DNA from: Lepidodermella squamata
Taxonomy: Eukaryota; Gastrotricha
Direction: 5' to 3'
Length of the DNA stretch: 64,000 bases
Assembly: GCA_047495785.1 (NCBI GenBank)
Contig: JBLDXI010000023.1
Location: forward strand, 62,001-126,000
The notes beneath the pieces were generated by a model. It was not told the origin of the DNA. It searched no databases and saw only the letters and a list, made by a program, of their open reading frames with translations. Every line of letters starts with the position of its first letter. Positions within the stretch are counted from its first letter, which is position 1. The position numbers and the translations under genes were made by a program. Below are positions 34,909 through 45,305 of this stretch, one piece after another.

Positions 34909-35742
34909 ATTAACATGTGCACACGGGAAACGTGGGAACAATGACAAGATATAATTGACCTTCATCGATTTCGCAGTAAAGCACCGAACTTTTTACTCTC
35001 AAATTTTCTTCGTAACACTGCCAGGTAACTTGAAAAGTCATTCATATTCTTAGCTTCCTGAAACATCGCAACCTCGTAAAGATACATTAATGCAACATGA
35101 TCTTCAACAGCTGCTGCTTGTGGTTGATTCAAGAAGAGAGCTCAGTTACAAACGAGCAAAACAAAATTTGCGAGCTGCTGAGTTGTTTATTGATCAAAAT
35201 GTATCTTCTGATTGGCCGTATAAATGGGTTTTAGCTACTTTTTCGGACATCGACTTTCATCTGTGCGCGTCCACGGTAAGCCACTTCGGTGAATAGCGGG
35301 GCTAATTTCTGAGCGCAAGATCGCGCTCATCTCGAATCCTGCTAATTAAATTAAATTTCCCGCCAGATCGGCGGTGGCAATCTAATCAACTGTTGGAATG
35401 ACATCAATGCGTATAGTTTCGTTTTATGCAGCGTCAATTCACAATTGCGCGATTTCTCATCGGCTACACTAGGCATTTTGTCTTAAGCTTTATACATTAT
35501 ATTATAACCCAGTTGTAATCAGTGGTTTTGATTTCAAATCAAAATCCCTGACAGTAATTAATACGCCGAACGTGTAATGTTCCTATCTAAAATGCGTCTT
35601 CGTGACTATCTACTGTCTACTTTCTACTTGATTTCCTGCACATTTTTTGAACAAAGACAGCGGGACAATACAAAAATATATCAGAGTGTCAAATTACGGG
35701 AGCCTTTTTCCTTAGATGTTAATCACGTTTAACTAAACTTCA
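34909..35742. other. Intergenic, 5' flank of receptor B3
   Basis: No supported exon. The small frame at 35090-35296 has no recognisable similarity. An AT-rich TTATATTATAA stretch sits near 35495, about 250 nt upstream of the B3 start. Its role is unknown. Confidence 0.3.
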
Positions 35743-38467
35743 ATGATTTCGAGTTTTATCATCGCCAACCTGCTCGCAGCTGCACTTGCGAGCAAGGTTT
35801 CCTACAATGCTAGTATGGAGGGTAGGATTCGTTCAGGCAACTCATCCCGTCCCCTTTTGAGTATCCTCGCCCACTTGAACTATGGCGGATCCAGCTACCC
35901 AGCCGGGCCGCTCTGCACAAAGGCGATGGAGGTTGCTCTGGACCAATTCAAAGCGAAAGGCATGTGGCTCGAGAGTTACGACTTGGAAATCCAAGTCATC
36001 GATGATCTGGTAGGACATTTTTAACCTATAACTGAAATTAAATAAGCCTAAACTTCTAGTGCGACGATGCTGAAACGATAGACAAAACGATGCGCGAGTT
36101 GGTATCTCCAAATGCAAACAACCGAATCCCACTTGTCATAAGTGGTTGGTGCCCCACCGTTGGTCAGTCTGTTGTCGCTCAGGCGTTGAAACAGCTCAAC
36201 ATGAGCGCCGTGACCATTTACTTGCAAAACGAGGCCGCGCTTTCGCAGCCGTCACGTTTCGATGCTGTCTATCAACTTTTCTTCGCTCCAATCGTCCAAT
36301 ACGATGCTCTGGCTTACTTCGTGCTCTATAACGGCTGGCGAAGGCTTGCCATCTTCTCCGAAGACCTTAACTATTTCAACGATGTAAGCTTCCAAGACAC
36401 GGATGCGAGGTATTCATTATTGCTCATTATTTCACAGGCTGAGAAGTACACGCTTCCGATGCTGAGCCGACTCAATATCACTGTCACATGGCTGGGAAAA
36501 GTAACTTTCCTGTCAGAAGATGCTGCTGAGATGTCTTCCGCCGTTCGTGCTATGCGATTGTCCGAACCTCTGATAATTCTCGCGAATACCGACTCTCCAG
36601 TCAGCCTGGCTTGTTGGCTCTATCACTACGGCTTATATGGACCCAGCTACGTCATCGTAGCCAGCGATTGGGCTATTTTCGACCCAGCAACCACCCAAAT
36701 TCCCAGCTACGTTCAATCGTGGTGCACAAGGTTTATGTTGAGCCAGGTGATCGAGAGCTGGGTGTTTGTATCCTACGCAAGGCAAAGCAACATTTTCGGG
36801 CCGAACTATCGAGACAGCCTAGGATTAACTGATGACGATTTCACAGCGGCTATGGAATCGAAGATCTACGACGTCAAGCAAGCACCCGGTTATTCCTTAT
36901 GGTCAGGGGACTGTTATGAAGTCGCTCAATTCACTGGGTTTGCAATCGAACAAATTGAGCGCACTCTGAGAGACTCACTCAACTCGACGCTATCAGAATG
37001 GACTACGGAGACGGAGAATTTCCGGCAAAATGGCCGGTTCTTCCACAGTTTGATGAAAGATGCGATAAGCTCGCTTCACATCAATGGCAGCAAGGGCGCA
37101 TTCAAATTTGACCGCCAGACTTCGCGAAACACCCTGGGCTACAGCATGACCTTCTCGCAGATGCGGTATCGAGACGTCGAACGGAAGTCGATAAAGAATT
37201 TCATCATGGCCTACTTCAGATCAAGTGACAACACGGTATTCCCGTTGAACGGCGGTCCCATCTGGCGGACGGAGGGTAACATCAAGCCGGGGGATACAGT
37301 TCGTATTTTGAGATATTCTAAACCATTAATTAGACCTTCTGCATCTTGGGCGATATTAGGTAGGTTTTACTAGATTTTTCTGCAAAATGGTTCATTTAAC
37401 GTCCTCTCCTGCTAGTTTTGACGTGCTTTGGTTTTGTTTGCTTGATCGGATTATTGGCTGTGACACTGTGTGATCGATCTGAGAACTACATTTCGAAACC
37501 AGAGGATTGCCTCATCCTACTAGGCAACGCTCTAATGCTATGCTATTGCATTCTTTCAGTAACCATTGACGCTGAAGACGAGCGTAAGTTGTTCAGGCAA
37601 TATGCGGCTGGTTGCTTCTCTCTAACCTGTGGATTCGGCCTAGTCATGTCAGGCACATTGACCAAAATCAATCATGGCCTGAAAATCACGTCATCTCGAC
37701 AGGTTTGCAGGATTCCTCAGGTTCAATTCATAGCTTTGGACGCAGCATGGTTCGTGGTGAATGCGGTCCTAATGGCAGCTTTCGTAGCCAGTGGCTCTTT
37801 AAGCAATGTGGAAGTGGTGAATCTCGCTCGCACGTATTCTAGTGACGAAAGCGTGGCATATTTGCCATTCAGACTCCAACCAAACCTAAACTGGGACACG
37901 CAAGAAACGATGGGGATTCTTGCTACCATTTTGACTACGCATGCGCTGGGCGTTCTTTTCATTTGTTTCAAAAGTTTCGAACTCGAAATGGTGAGTAGTA
38001 TGAGGGGATATTAGCTAATGTATCAGAAAATAGGGTTTCCCTTCCTAGAAGAAACAGGATCCTCAATTTTACCAATTACTAATTGTTAAAATTTACAGAA
38101 GTGCAAGTCGTGCAAAGTGCCTGCTTGCACCATGGTAGTCTCGCAGTTCTACCCAACAATGAAATTTTTTCGCTTCCAAGTCATGACAATTCTGGCCGAA
38201 ATTCTCGTCGCGATACTTCTGGCTGATGACGGCGAGGCGTTACAAATCACCGTTGCATCGATTGTCTTCTGCGTAGTCTTCATAAACATGTTTGTACTGA
38301 ATTTGAATAGATTAGTGCCAAATCAAGTGCAACGACATCAATCCGCAACTACCAATGTTTTACTCGCCTCCCGCCTGAGCAATGCGACGCAACTACGGGC
38401 GAGCTACCCTGGCAAACTAGTCACTGTGCAGCCACATCGGGAGAGGAGCGCGAGTACTCAGATTTAG
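35743..38467 (+). CDS. GABA-B-like class C GPCR, type B, copy B3 (intact)
   Basis: Five exons (35743-36009, 36060-36383, 36438-37359, 37416-37990, 38099-38467) join to about 818 residues with the same phases as B1 (0,0,1,0). A signal peptide (MISSFIIANLLAAALA) precedes the Venus flytrap with LAHLNYGGSSYPAGPLCTKA, GWCPTVGQSVVAQALKQLN, EPLIILANTDSPVSLACWL, GPSYVIVASDW and CYEVAQFTGFAIE. The seven-helix domain starts near residue 505. The second loop reads YSSDESVAYLPF. The intracellular stretch KCKSCKVPAC at the start of exon 5 is cysteine-rich. Intron 2 (36384-36437, 54 nt) is a multiple of three without a stop, so its retention would add 18 residues in frame. AATAAA follows at 38517. This is the closest intact relative of pseudogene B2. 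Confidence 0.87.
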
Positions 38468-38516
38468 GCCGGATTAAACGATTTATGAAAGAGTAGCCAA
38501 CTTTGCGAGTTCGGAA

Positions 38517-38522
38517 AATAAA
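38517..38522 (+). terminator. Polyadenylation signal AATAAA of receptor B3
   Basis: AATAAA about 50 nt after the stop codon of the preceding receptor gene. Confidence 0.5.
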
Positions 38523-38588
38523 AAATTGATGCTACTCATAAAACTCGATTTATTTGTATGTAAATGGTTGTATGTTTATGGTATGTAA

Positions 38589-39130
38589 ATTTTCATCGTA
38601 AATGGGCCGCTGATTTGACTGTTCAACACATTTAGCGCTCAGTTGAGAGGCAAACAATGCGACAATGAGGCTTAAACTTGGACTGGCTCTTGGCTATATA
38701 CTTTGTGCATAAATCGCTATTTTGCGCTCGAAAGCTCTGAATGTTTCGGGCGAGAATTGAAATTTCAGTTTTTGTGATTGTACCGGGTATCGATACATAG
38801 TTGGCGGCATATTTGGGCTTGTAGCTATGCTGGATTTTCGCAGCCATTCTATGGTGTTCGTCTTAACAAATTACGACTAACATTCTATTCATCATGCTGC
38901 TAAAACTATTCTCAGGCCTAGGCCTGGAAGGAAAAACGAGGTGTTTTCAAGGTCTGTACTTCCGGCTCTTCCATCGCAAAAGCGCAAAAGCTGCCGAAGC
39001 TGCGGCAAGACAAAATCAGGAGATTAGGCGTTTTGATTGTCATTGACGTAGATGGTTGCTGTCAGCAAGGCGACTTTTTCCACCTGCCGAGCAGCTTTAT
39101 AAAAGCCAAAATCGCCGCACTCGGCTCCGT
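38589..39130 (-). pseudogene. Decayed type C receptor fragment
   Basis: Minus-strand remnants collinear with copy C3. A 43-nt stretch (38589-38631) encoding CVEQSNQRPIYDE is identical to C3 at about 40750-40793. The blocks near 38720-38830, 38915-39000 and 39050-39105 resemble C3 at about 40885-40960, 41085-41170 and 42155-42215. Intervening ligand-domain sequence is deleted. It abuts the foldback element that starts at 39158. Confidence 0.75.
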
Positions 39131-39157
39131 ACAGATATAAACGTTTTACTCATGTTA

Positions 39158-39909
39158 TAAAGTACGGATGATAATTTTTTTGCCTCGCAGTTTTTTAATA
39201 GCTCCGCAACCATGAGGAATTTTTGGAGCGGGTTTCACCAGCCGATAGATCTAGTCTGGTGTAAACTTCCCCTAAATCCTCGTTAAATTTGGATAAAATT
39301 TGAGAAATTGATGACGAAAATGCTTCTTGTGATTTTTGGTGAAAAAGTTCATTTTTGAAAAATGCTATTTTACATCCGATGTGACTTGTGGCAATCATTT
39401 TTCTTGTCAGAGGGTTCAGATTTAGTCGAGAGGTGGTCCACTATTCATCCATGTCGCCGATTTCCACAAAAATCAACAATTGCACAACCCGAAACTTGCA
39501 GCTTTGCAAATTTGGTGCGGTTTCCCAAAAATTTCAAAACCCATTTGGATCTCATTTCGTCATTGAGAAACGTTTCTGTTCGGTCCAAAGTGAAAATCTC
39601 GGTTAACGGAGCGGTATTGACATCGATCCCTGCTAAGAATATGGTCCAATTTCGCTTTACTGCAGGAAAATGACAAAAAAACGCTAAAAACTGGAAAATA
39701 GCATTTTTCAAAAATGAACTTTTTCACCAAAAATCACAAGAAGCATTTTCGTCATCAATTTCTCAAATTTTATCCAAATTTAACGAGGATTTAGGGGAAG
39801 TTTACACCAGACTAGATCTATCGGCTGGTGAAACCCGCTCCAAAAGATTCCTCATGGTTGCGGAGCTATTAAAAAACTGCGAGGCAAAAAAATTATCATC
39901 CGTACTTTA
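39158..39909. mobile_element. 752-bp foldback-type element with about 200-bp inverted repeats
   Basis: Positions 39158-39358 and 39709-39909 are almost perfect inverted copies, starting TAAAGTACGGATGATAATTT. The central 350 nt are unique and have no recognisable coding sequence. No clear target duplication is visible. The long arms would form a large hairpin. The element sits between receptor fragments. Confidence 0.8.
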
Positions 39910-40356
39910 CCATACAAATATAACTCATTACTTGGCGGATTCATTATTTTTCAGCGTCTTCCTAACGTGCTCTCGGACGCGAGGCGGAGTCAGTCACATA
40001 CCTATTTTTAAATGCAAAATGCACATCATGTCATCAACATCATTACCTACATCAGTGAATATTTATTTTTCGTTGACTCGTACTCCGATGGGCGATGTGT
40101 TTACAGCTTGATTGCGTGAAATTCTCAATTTGCTTATCTCTAGTTCGGAGGAGTGTTCCACATTATTTGTTTCAAGTTGCGACATTGACCCTCAAAAATA
40201 AATAACGGGGGCTCAAGTAAACTCAGAAGGTTGTCCGAGAAGCAGAAAGCAGTTGACGAAGGGTGAATATCTCAGGCGAAGAGCTCTGGTCTCTGCTGTA
40301 GGTTCGAGGGGCAGGGAAGGAGCCATCAGCAGTTTAAAGAGGGGTTATAGCTGTAA
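39910..40356. other. Intergenic, 3' flank of receptor C3
   Basis: Nothing supported. It should contain the 3' UTR of the minus-strand receptor ending at 40357. Confidence 0.3.
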
Positions 40357-42708
40357 TCAACCTGTAATCCTCTGTGTGCTTCGATCCGTGCGCAGGTCAC
40401 GGGGCCGAATACGTTTAAGAAACGGGTAGAGCAATGTAGCCGATACCATGAAAGAGAATACTAAAGTCGTGAAGCTGACAGCTGTTCGCTGATTGACAGG
40501 ATTCTGATTTAATAGCACAGCAATCAAAGCACCAGCCGGTATCACAGTGACACCGGTGATGGCGGCTATGCAAGACGCCGTAAACTCACGGCAATGCTCT
40601 GATACACCACGGATTTGTTTCAACTGAAACGCAGTCATCAAAGTGTAGATTAGCAGCAGCATCTGAACCATCCCGAACGATCCTAGCAGGGCTAAACTAA
40701 CGTCCGGCATTTCACATATCACGAACCAAGTTTCTTCCACAGCATCAGAATTTTCATCGTAAATGGGCCGCTGATTTGACTGTTCAACACATGTTGAGTT
40801 ATAGCGAGTAATCAACCACGCGATTATCAAGCCTAAGCTAGGGCAAGCTACAACAGGCCCGTAGATCACGGTATTGTGGTCAAACGTTTTGAAAGTCTCC
40901 GACGTGAATCGAACTATCAGCTTTTGTGATGGAGCCGTAAGGGAGCCGTACATGCTTATCGGGAAAGATGGGTATGCAACGTTCAGTCGCGACTTCCGCA
41001 GCCCTTCTCGGATACTCGATCGAACAAATGCATTCACCACAGACATTCTAGCCGTGATCATGCCGCAAACTACGCTCAAGCCTAGCCCTAGAAGGAAAAA
41101 CGAGGCGTTTTCAATTGCTGCGCTTCCGGCACTTAGCTTTGTCACGGAACTTGCTGCAGCTGCGTTTAAAGTAAGCAATCCAAGTAGGCCGAATACCTTC
41201 GTCCGTCCGAAATTCCACTGAGCCCATTTCTTGAAAGAAATCGCTGCTATACCTGCTAGTTGAAAACAGGATGAGAAGATCGATAAGGCTATAACAATCG
41301 AAAAGACTGCAGTCGAAATTCGGAGAAATACTACCCGAAAAATTGGTTGATCTAGCGGAAGTGTCATTGAATTCGTGCCATTTATTGTTTCCAGTGAGTA
41401 ACTTCTCAGATCGAATTCTTCAAGAGCTTTGTTCAGACTCTGCTTGACAAGGTACAGTATCTGCACCCCAGATGACTGGCTCCACTGAGTCACAACCTGA
41501 ATATCACCTAGGAATTGGCCAGTTTTGCTGTAAGAAGTTCTACCAACTCTGATCCCATTCGGTTCCCTAGCTAGAATAACTTCTTTTGCAATTGAAACCA
41601 CAATTTCAGGGCGGCTAGGATAGTCTCTGAGTGAGAGATTAAATTCAGCTTTCAGCTTGCGATCAGTCTCATTGAGGGCTAACGCAACGCTAGTAAGAAC
41701 ATCGTGTACGTGAAAGGACGTCAAGTATTCATCTACGGTAAAATTTGTTGCTCGACTAATGAAAGCCTCAAACTGATCAGCTGTATCGCCAAGGTCTGAG
41801 ATTCTGTCGCGTATTGTTGGCCTTTGTGCATTGCCGAAGTAGAAAGTTTGCCTAGCTTGTTCTTTCAGCACAGTTGCACTGCAACCGGGAAATGGAGATA
41901 GAGAGAAAGCGTTTGTAATTGCAAGGAAAACAAATTTAGGTCCGGTTATTCCAGCTTTGTAAGCCTCACAAAGAAATCGTGGGACGATTGTCGAGCTGAA
42001 GCTCGTGATAACTACAATCCTCAAGCCTGTTTGCTTCAGACTCGCAATCACCTCGAAATCAGACGTTGCTTCATCGATCAGGTTGAATATTGGAACTTCA
42101 ACCCCGGCTGCTACTGCTCGGTCGTTGAAAAACAGCCCGGTCTTAATATCATTGCTGTAGATGGCTGTTGTGAGCGAGGCGACCTTTTTCCATCTGCCGA
42201 CCTGCTGTATGAACGTTAACATTGCCATGGCAGTTGTTCTTGATGTTGCCAGGGTAAGCAACATATTCGGGTACAAATTTCTATCGGTCAAAACTTGAGC
42301 GACGCAGAAGCTCGACAGAGAAACTGTTTGAATGTGGCCAAGAAACGTCCCGACAGCCCTGCAGCCCGATGAAGTTGCCGGTCCCATGATGATTGGAGAT
42401 TGCAGTCCGATCGAAGGGTCTTCTCTGCGGAAGCCAATCAAGCGCGAAGCTGCTTGCCATCCCACGATCTCATCCATCAGGTGGAATTCGAGGAAATAGT
42501 CGTTCAACACATCGCTTCTCGCGTTGATTTTATCGGCGACATAATGCATGGTTTCCACCCCGGCTTGAGCTTGTTTTGGGTCGATCAGGTATATCGGGGA
42601 CAGAATTGCCACCCGCAGCTTTTGTGATCTGTAGCCAGCCGTCATGCTTGGCCAAATCGCAGAAATATGCAGCAGAAGCGTGACAACGATGAAGCTGTTT
42701 CGAACCAT
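40357..42708 (-). CDS. GABA-B-like class C GPCR, type C, copy C3 (intact, single exon)
   Basis: One uninterrupted exon of 783 residues on the minus strand. A signal peptide (about 1-24) is followed by a Venus flytrap (about 28-455): KLRVAILSPIYLIDPKQAQ, INARSDVLNDYFLEF (compare the GABA-B NSRRDILPDYEL block), GPATSSGCRAVG, VGRWKKVAS, RFLCEAYKAGITGPKFVFL and a conserved YFGNAQRP. LPLDQPIFR leads into seven helices (about 465-765). The second loop carries NQRPIYDENSDAVEETWFV plus Cys. MTAFQLKQIRGVSEHCREF resembles the GABA-B TM5-TM6 loop. The tail of about 20 residues is basic. This is the most complete type C gene and the source-like relative of copy C4. Confidence 0.88.
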   Translation of the reverse strand: MVRNSFIVVTLLLHISAIWPSMTAGYRSQKLRVAILSPIYLIDPKQAQAGVETMHYVADKINARSDVLNDYFLEFHLMDEIVGWQAASRLIGFRREDPSIGLQSPIIMGPATSSGCRAVGTFLGHIQTVSLSSFCVAQVLTDRNLYPNMLLTLATSRTTAMAMLTFIQQVGRWKKVASLTTAIYSNDIKTGLFFNDRAVAAGVEVPIFNLIDEATSDFEVIASLKQTGLRIVVITSFSSTIVPRFLCEAYKAGITGPKFVFLAITNAFSLSPFPGCSATVLKEQARQTFYFGNAQRPTIRDRISDLGDTADQFEAFISRATNFTVDEYLTSFHVHDVLTSVALALNETDRKLKAEFNLSLRDYPSRPEIVVSIAKEVILAREPNGIRVGRTSYSKTGQFLGDIQVVTQWSQSSGVQILYLVKQSLNKALEEFDLRSYSLETINGTNSMTLPLDQPIFRVVFLRISTAVFSIVIALSIFSSCFQLAGIAAISFKKWAQWNFGRTKVFGLLGLLTLNAAAASSVTKLSAGSAAIENASFFLLGLGLSVVCGMITARMSVVNAFVRSSIREGLRKSRLNVAYPSFPISMYGSLTAPSQKLIVRFTSETFKTFDHNTVIYGPVVACPSLGLIIAWLITRYNSTCVEQSNQRPIYDENSDAVEETWFVICEMPDVSLALLGSFGMVQMLLLIYTLMTAFQLKQIRGVSEHCREFTASCIAAITGVTVIPAGALIAVLLNQNPVNQRTAVSFTTLVFSFMVSATLLYPFLKRIRPRDLRTDRSTQRITG

Positions 42709-43023
42709 GTTTTGACAATGATAATAAACAGTTGGGAAACGCTGAAATCTGCTGATTCCACGGATTTCCGCATAACGCCAGCAATGCTAGGATTTATATT
42801 TCAAAATCGATGCATGCAAAATGAACCGACAACACCCTCACTATCGCATTTCGCCCAACTGCTCGTGCAAGAGCATAATAGCAACAGATTCGGTAAATGG
42901 CGGAGTAATTGAGGCATTGATCGAGCTACTCGTGAGCAACATCGTCAGGCAGTGCGAGAATGCACAGTGCACAAATGGCTGACCACGCGAAATAAGCTGA
43001 AATGTCCTGGAACTGATTCGATC
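42709..43023. other. 5' flank of receptor C3
   Basis: Upstream DNA of the minus-strand receptor. Parts (about 42760-42830) resemble the sequence upstream of copy C4 (about 58030-58110), so the duplication that produced C4 included 5' flanking DNA and probably its promoter. Confidence 0.45.
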
Positions 43024-43100
43024 GCACTTTTTCCGGCCCGCCGGTGTTTCCTCCGCGCACACGCTCCTAGTTGTTGGTGCTTGTTGCGTAACATAATGTT
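43024..43100. mobile_element. Solo terminal end related to the MULE-like element at 22824
   Basis: GCACTTTTTCCGGCCCGCCG and the following CCTCCGCGCACACGCTCCTAG match the inverted repeat of the 850-bp element, with a few changes. I found no matching opposite end nearby, so it is probably a truncated copy. Confidence 0.65.
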
Positions 43101-43726
43101 ATAAAATATTTTTTTTATATTCCTCTTCGCGACTGAACTTCGTTTCCATTTTGAAGAGAACGGAGGTATGCGAAGAATGATCCTAACTGACCCCCACAGT
43201 CGAGGATGAAATACAGTAGGCAACAACCATGTGCCACTCAGCTTTTTCGAAAGAAACCGATCCCGCTAGTTGAACATCGGGGTTAATTTTTACTTCTAAA
43301 CCTTTTTTTCGCCGGGATTTTTCCCATTTTCTCGTTTCTCAGTTGTTTTGTATTTTCTATCTTTGGCCTTACTTTTTTATTTATGTTGCGCAATAGTTGA
43401 AGATAAATTATATGGGCCATAACTTTCATTTTATTTTACGCCAACCCCTGGAAATAAACATACTGGCACAACATTTCTTTTCACCCTTTTATCTTTTATC
43501 CCCAATTTTAATCGAATTCTTTTAACCCGATTTTCAGCTTTCAGCTAGCTGAAATGGTGTCTTTTGAAAAAGATGAATGGCGCATGATTGTTAACTCGAT
43601 TGAAAACTATGAATTTTTCGGAAAAAGCAAGATTTTCAACTGTGGGGTTGGGTAAGAATTTCTCTTTGCCTGCCTTCGCCCTCTTCAAAACCGGAAACGG
43701 TAAATGACGCTCAGTCTAGAAGAGGT
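43101..43726. other. Non-coding stretch between MULE-like end and Penelope-like element
   Basis: No supported exon or repeat was recognised. Confidence 0.3.
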
Positions 43727-43835
43727 TTAAATAAAACTAGTATTATTATTATCTTTTTTGAAGCGTACGGTTTGATGGTATAGCGAAATCATTAGATTTA
43801 GATTGTAACTTCTTAAATACGCCAGAACGTCACCT

Positions 43836-43873
43836 CCGACATGTTTCGGCTTTATTAGGCCATCTTCAGGGTC
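43836..43873 (-). ncRNA. Hammerhead-ribozyme-like motif of Penelope-like element, copy 1
   Basis: On the minus strand the order is GACC, CTGAAGA, a stem II (GGC...GCC) with a loop, GAAA, then CATGTC. This matches the conserved hammerhead core with the tiny stem III reported for Penelope-like elements. It lies downstream of the element's ORF, where the terminal repeat is expected. Confidence 0.6.
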
Positions 43874-44072
43874 TAACAACAAATTTGTATTCTCAACATA
43901 CTGTTCCAATGCAAGCGTTAAGGCAAGTATTACCTGCTTTCGTCACTAATCATGAACAACAGGAGTAAAAATGCTATCAGTCGTAAGTGTCTAGAACTAA
44001 CATGATCTATATCAACAAAAATAGTAAAATATAGACTTTGAAACGCGAAAAATATACAGGTTAAGATACGAT

Positions 44073-45011
44073 TCAGTTAGTGCAATAGTTATTAAGGCTA
44101 GGGTTATGAGCTTGTATGAAGAGTTTCTCAGTTCTAAGTAGTCTGAACGGTACTTTACATGAGTGAAGAATCGGAGTGTCAAAAGGTACATCATTCTTGG
44201 CGCAAGTCTTGAAGTGTTCACCGATGGTGCCAACCTTCTGTGCATTTGACGCATAACAGTGTTGGGTCGTGCGGTACGCAACTGGTTGGCTAGTACAGCC
44301 GATGTAGATTTGACCACATGTTGTACACTTCTGTCCATAGATGACGTGTTGTTTAGGGCATAGCGAGCAGGCTTTTTTGGACAGGCCACATAGACAACCC
44401 CAACATTTGTAGCTGGTATGTTTGTAATCAGCGAACCGCGTCGTGACTATTAATTTCAAGGGTGTTGATTTCCAACATATCTGGATGTCGCGTTGGAAGA
44501 ACGCCGTGAGCTTTTTTACCGAATCTTTCAGCCTATTGGCCACATTATCTCCCATGAATGGCAATGACAGCCTGGCAATGTTCAGTTTTTTTAGTTTGGG
44601 CGGTTTTGATGAAAGAACCAGTGAGATAGTTCTTTCAATGAGGTCAACCTCATAGCCACTGTCCTTGGCTATCGTGCGGAATTCAGTGATCATGTTCAAC
44701 AGAAGCGATGAGTGCGTGTACTTAACCATACGGTTAGCTAATCCAAACAACGCATTGCGTTTTACAACACTGGGGTGGAACGAATTGGCCAACAGAATGT
44801 GTTTTGGGGCCATAGGTTTTCGGTAAAATTTGTACAAAAGACAACCGTTTTCAATATACACAGTAGTATCAAGAAAGTTAATCGTTTTAGGTCCGATTTC
44901 AAGTGTGAACTTCACGTCACTATTTACAATGTCGTTTCTGAATTTTTCGAGCGATCTTTGGTTACCTCTCCATAGGCAGAAAACGTCGTCAACGAATCTT
45001 TTCCAGCACAA
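44073..45011 (-). CDS. Penelope-like reverse transcriptase C-terminus plus GIY-YIG endonuclease
   Basis: The 312-residue frame begins just before the reverse transcriptase active-site motif RFVDDVFCLW. It continues with NFLDTTVYIENGCLLYKFYRKP, the typical region after the catalytic aspartates. After a basic linker, a Cys-rich part (CWGCLCGLSKKACSLC) leads into CTTCGQIYIGCTSQPVAYRTTQH, which is the GIY-YIG nuclease core with its conserved Arg and His. The RT plus GIY-YIG order is diagnostic of endonuclease-positive Penelope-like elements. The front half of the RT is missing from this strand, so the frame is a remnant and not a functional protein. Confidence 0.85.
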   Translation of the reverse strand: MCWKRFVDDVFCLWRGNQRSLEKFRNDIVNSDVKFTLEIGPKTINFLDTTVYIENGCLLYKFYRKPMAPKHILLANSFHPSVVKRNALFGLANRMVKYTHSSLLLNMITEFRTIAKDSGYEVDLIERTISLVLSSKPPKLKKLNIARLSLPFMGDNVANRLKDSVKKLTAFFQRDIQICWKSTPLKLIVTTRFADYKHTSYKCWGCLCGLSKKACSLCPKQHVIYGQKCTTCGQIYIGCTSQPVAYRTTQHCYASNAQKVGTIGEHFKTCAKNDVPFDTPILHSCKVPFRLLRTEKLFIQAHNPSLNNYCTN

Positions 45012-45235
45012 AATTCATGTTTTTGATGAGCTAAAAACAGCCGAACGTATTCACTCTGAATTAGTTTCCTTGTTCAGACACAATATTGACGATACGCTGT
45101 ATGAATTCTTGCTTCCTCGCTCTATCATGTTTGCTGTACTTCTCCAAACCCTCAAGGACCACAAGCCTGAGAAAAATTATCCAGTTAGACCGATCATTAG
45201 TGCCAAAAACACACCTTGTGAACCAAATTCAGAGT
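45010..45235 (+). pseudogene. Inverted N-terminal RT segment of the Penelope-like element
   Basis: Plus-strand frame reading HVFDELKTAERIHSELVSLF and then LKDHKPEKNYPVRPIIS, which is the RT fingers motif preceding the active site. It sits head-to-head with the C-terminal half on the minus strand. Confidence 0.75.
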
Positions 45236-45305
45236 GAATACGTTCGGCTGTTTTTAGCTCATCAAAAACATGAATTTTGTGCTGGAAAAGATTCTGGAAA
45301 AGATT

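Larger units (their letters stand above)
43727..45305 (-). mobile_element. Penelope-like retroelement, 5'-truncated and rearranged
   Basis: The minus strand carries the C-terminal half of a Penelope-like polyprotein, followed by about 180 nt of terminal-repeat-like sequence with a hammerhead-like motif (43836-43873). The N-terminal reverse transcriptase segment (about 45010-45235) lies in the opposite orientation at the 5' side, bounded by inverted copies of about 70 nt (about 44993-45060 and 45230-45300). The layout indicates inversion during or after integration. Confidence 0.8.

Noticed and set aside
40874-41221. 115-residue plus-strand frame opposite receptor C3
   Set aside because: It is antisense to an intact receptor. 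A related antisense frame at 56174 exists only because C4 is a copy of C3.
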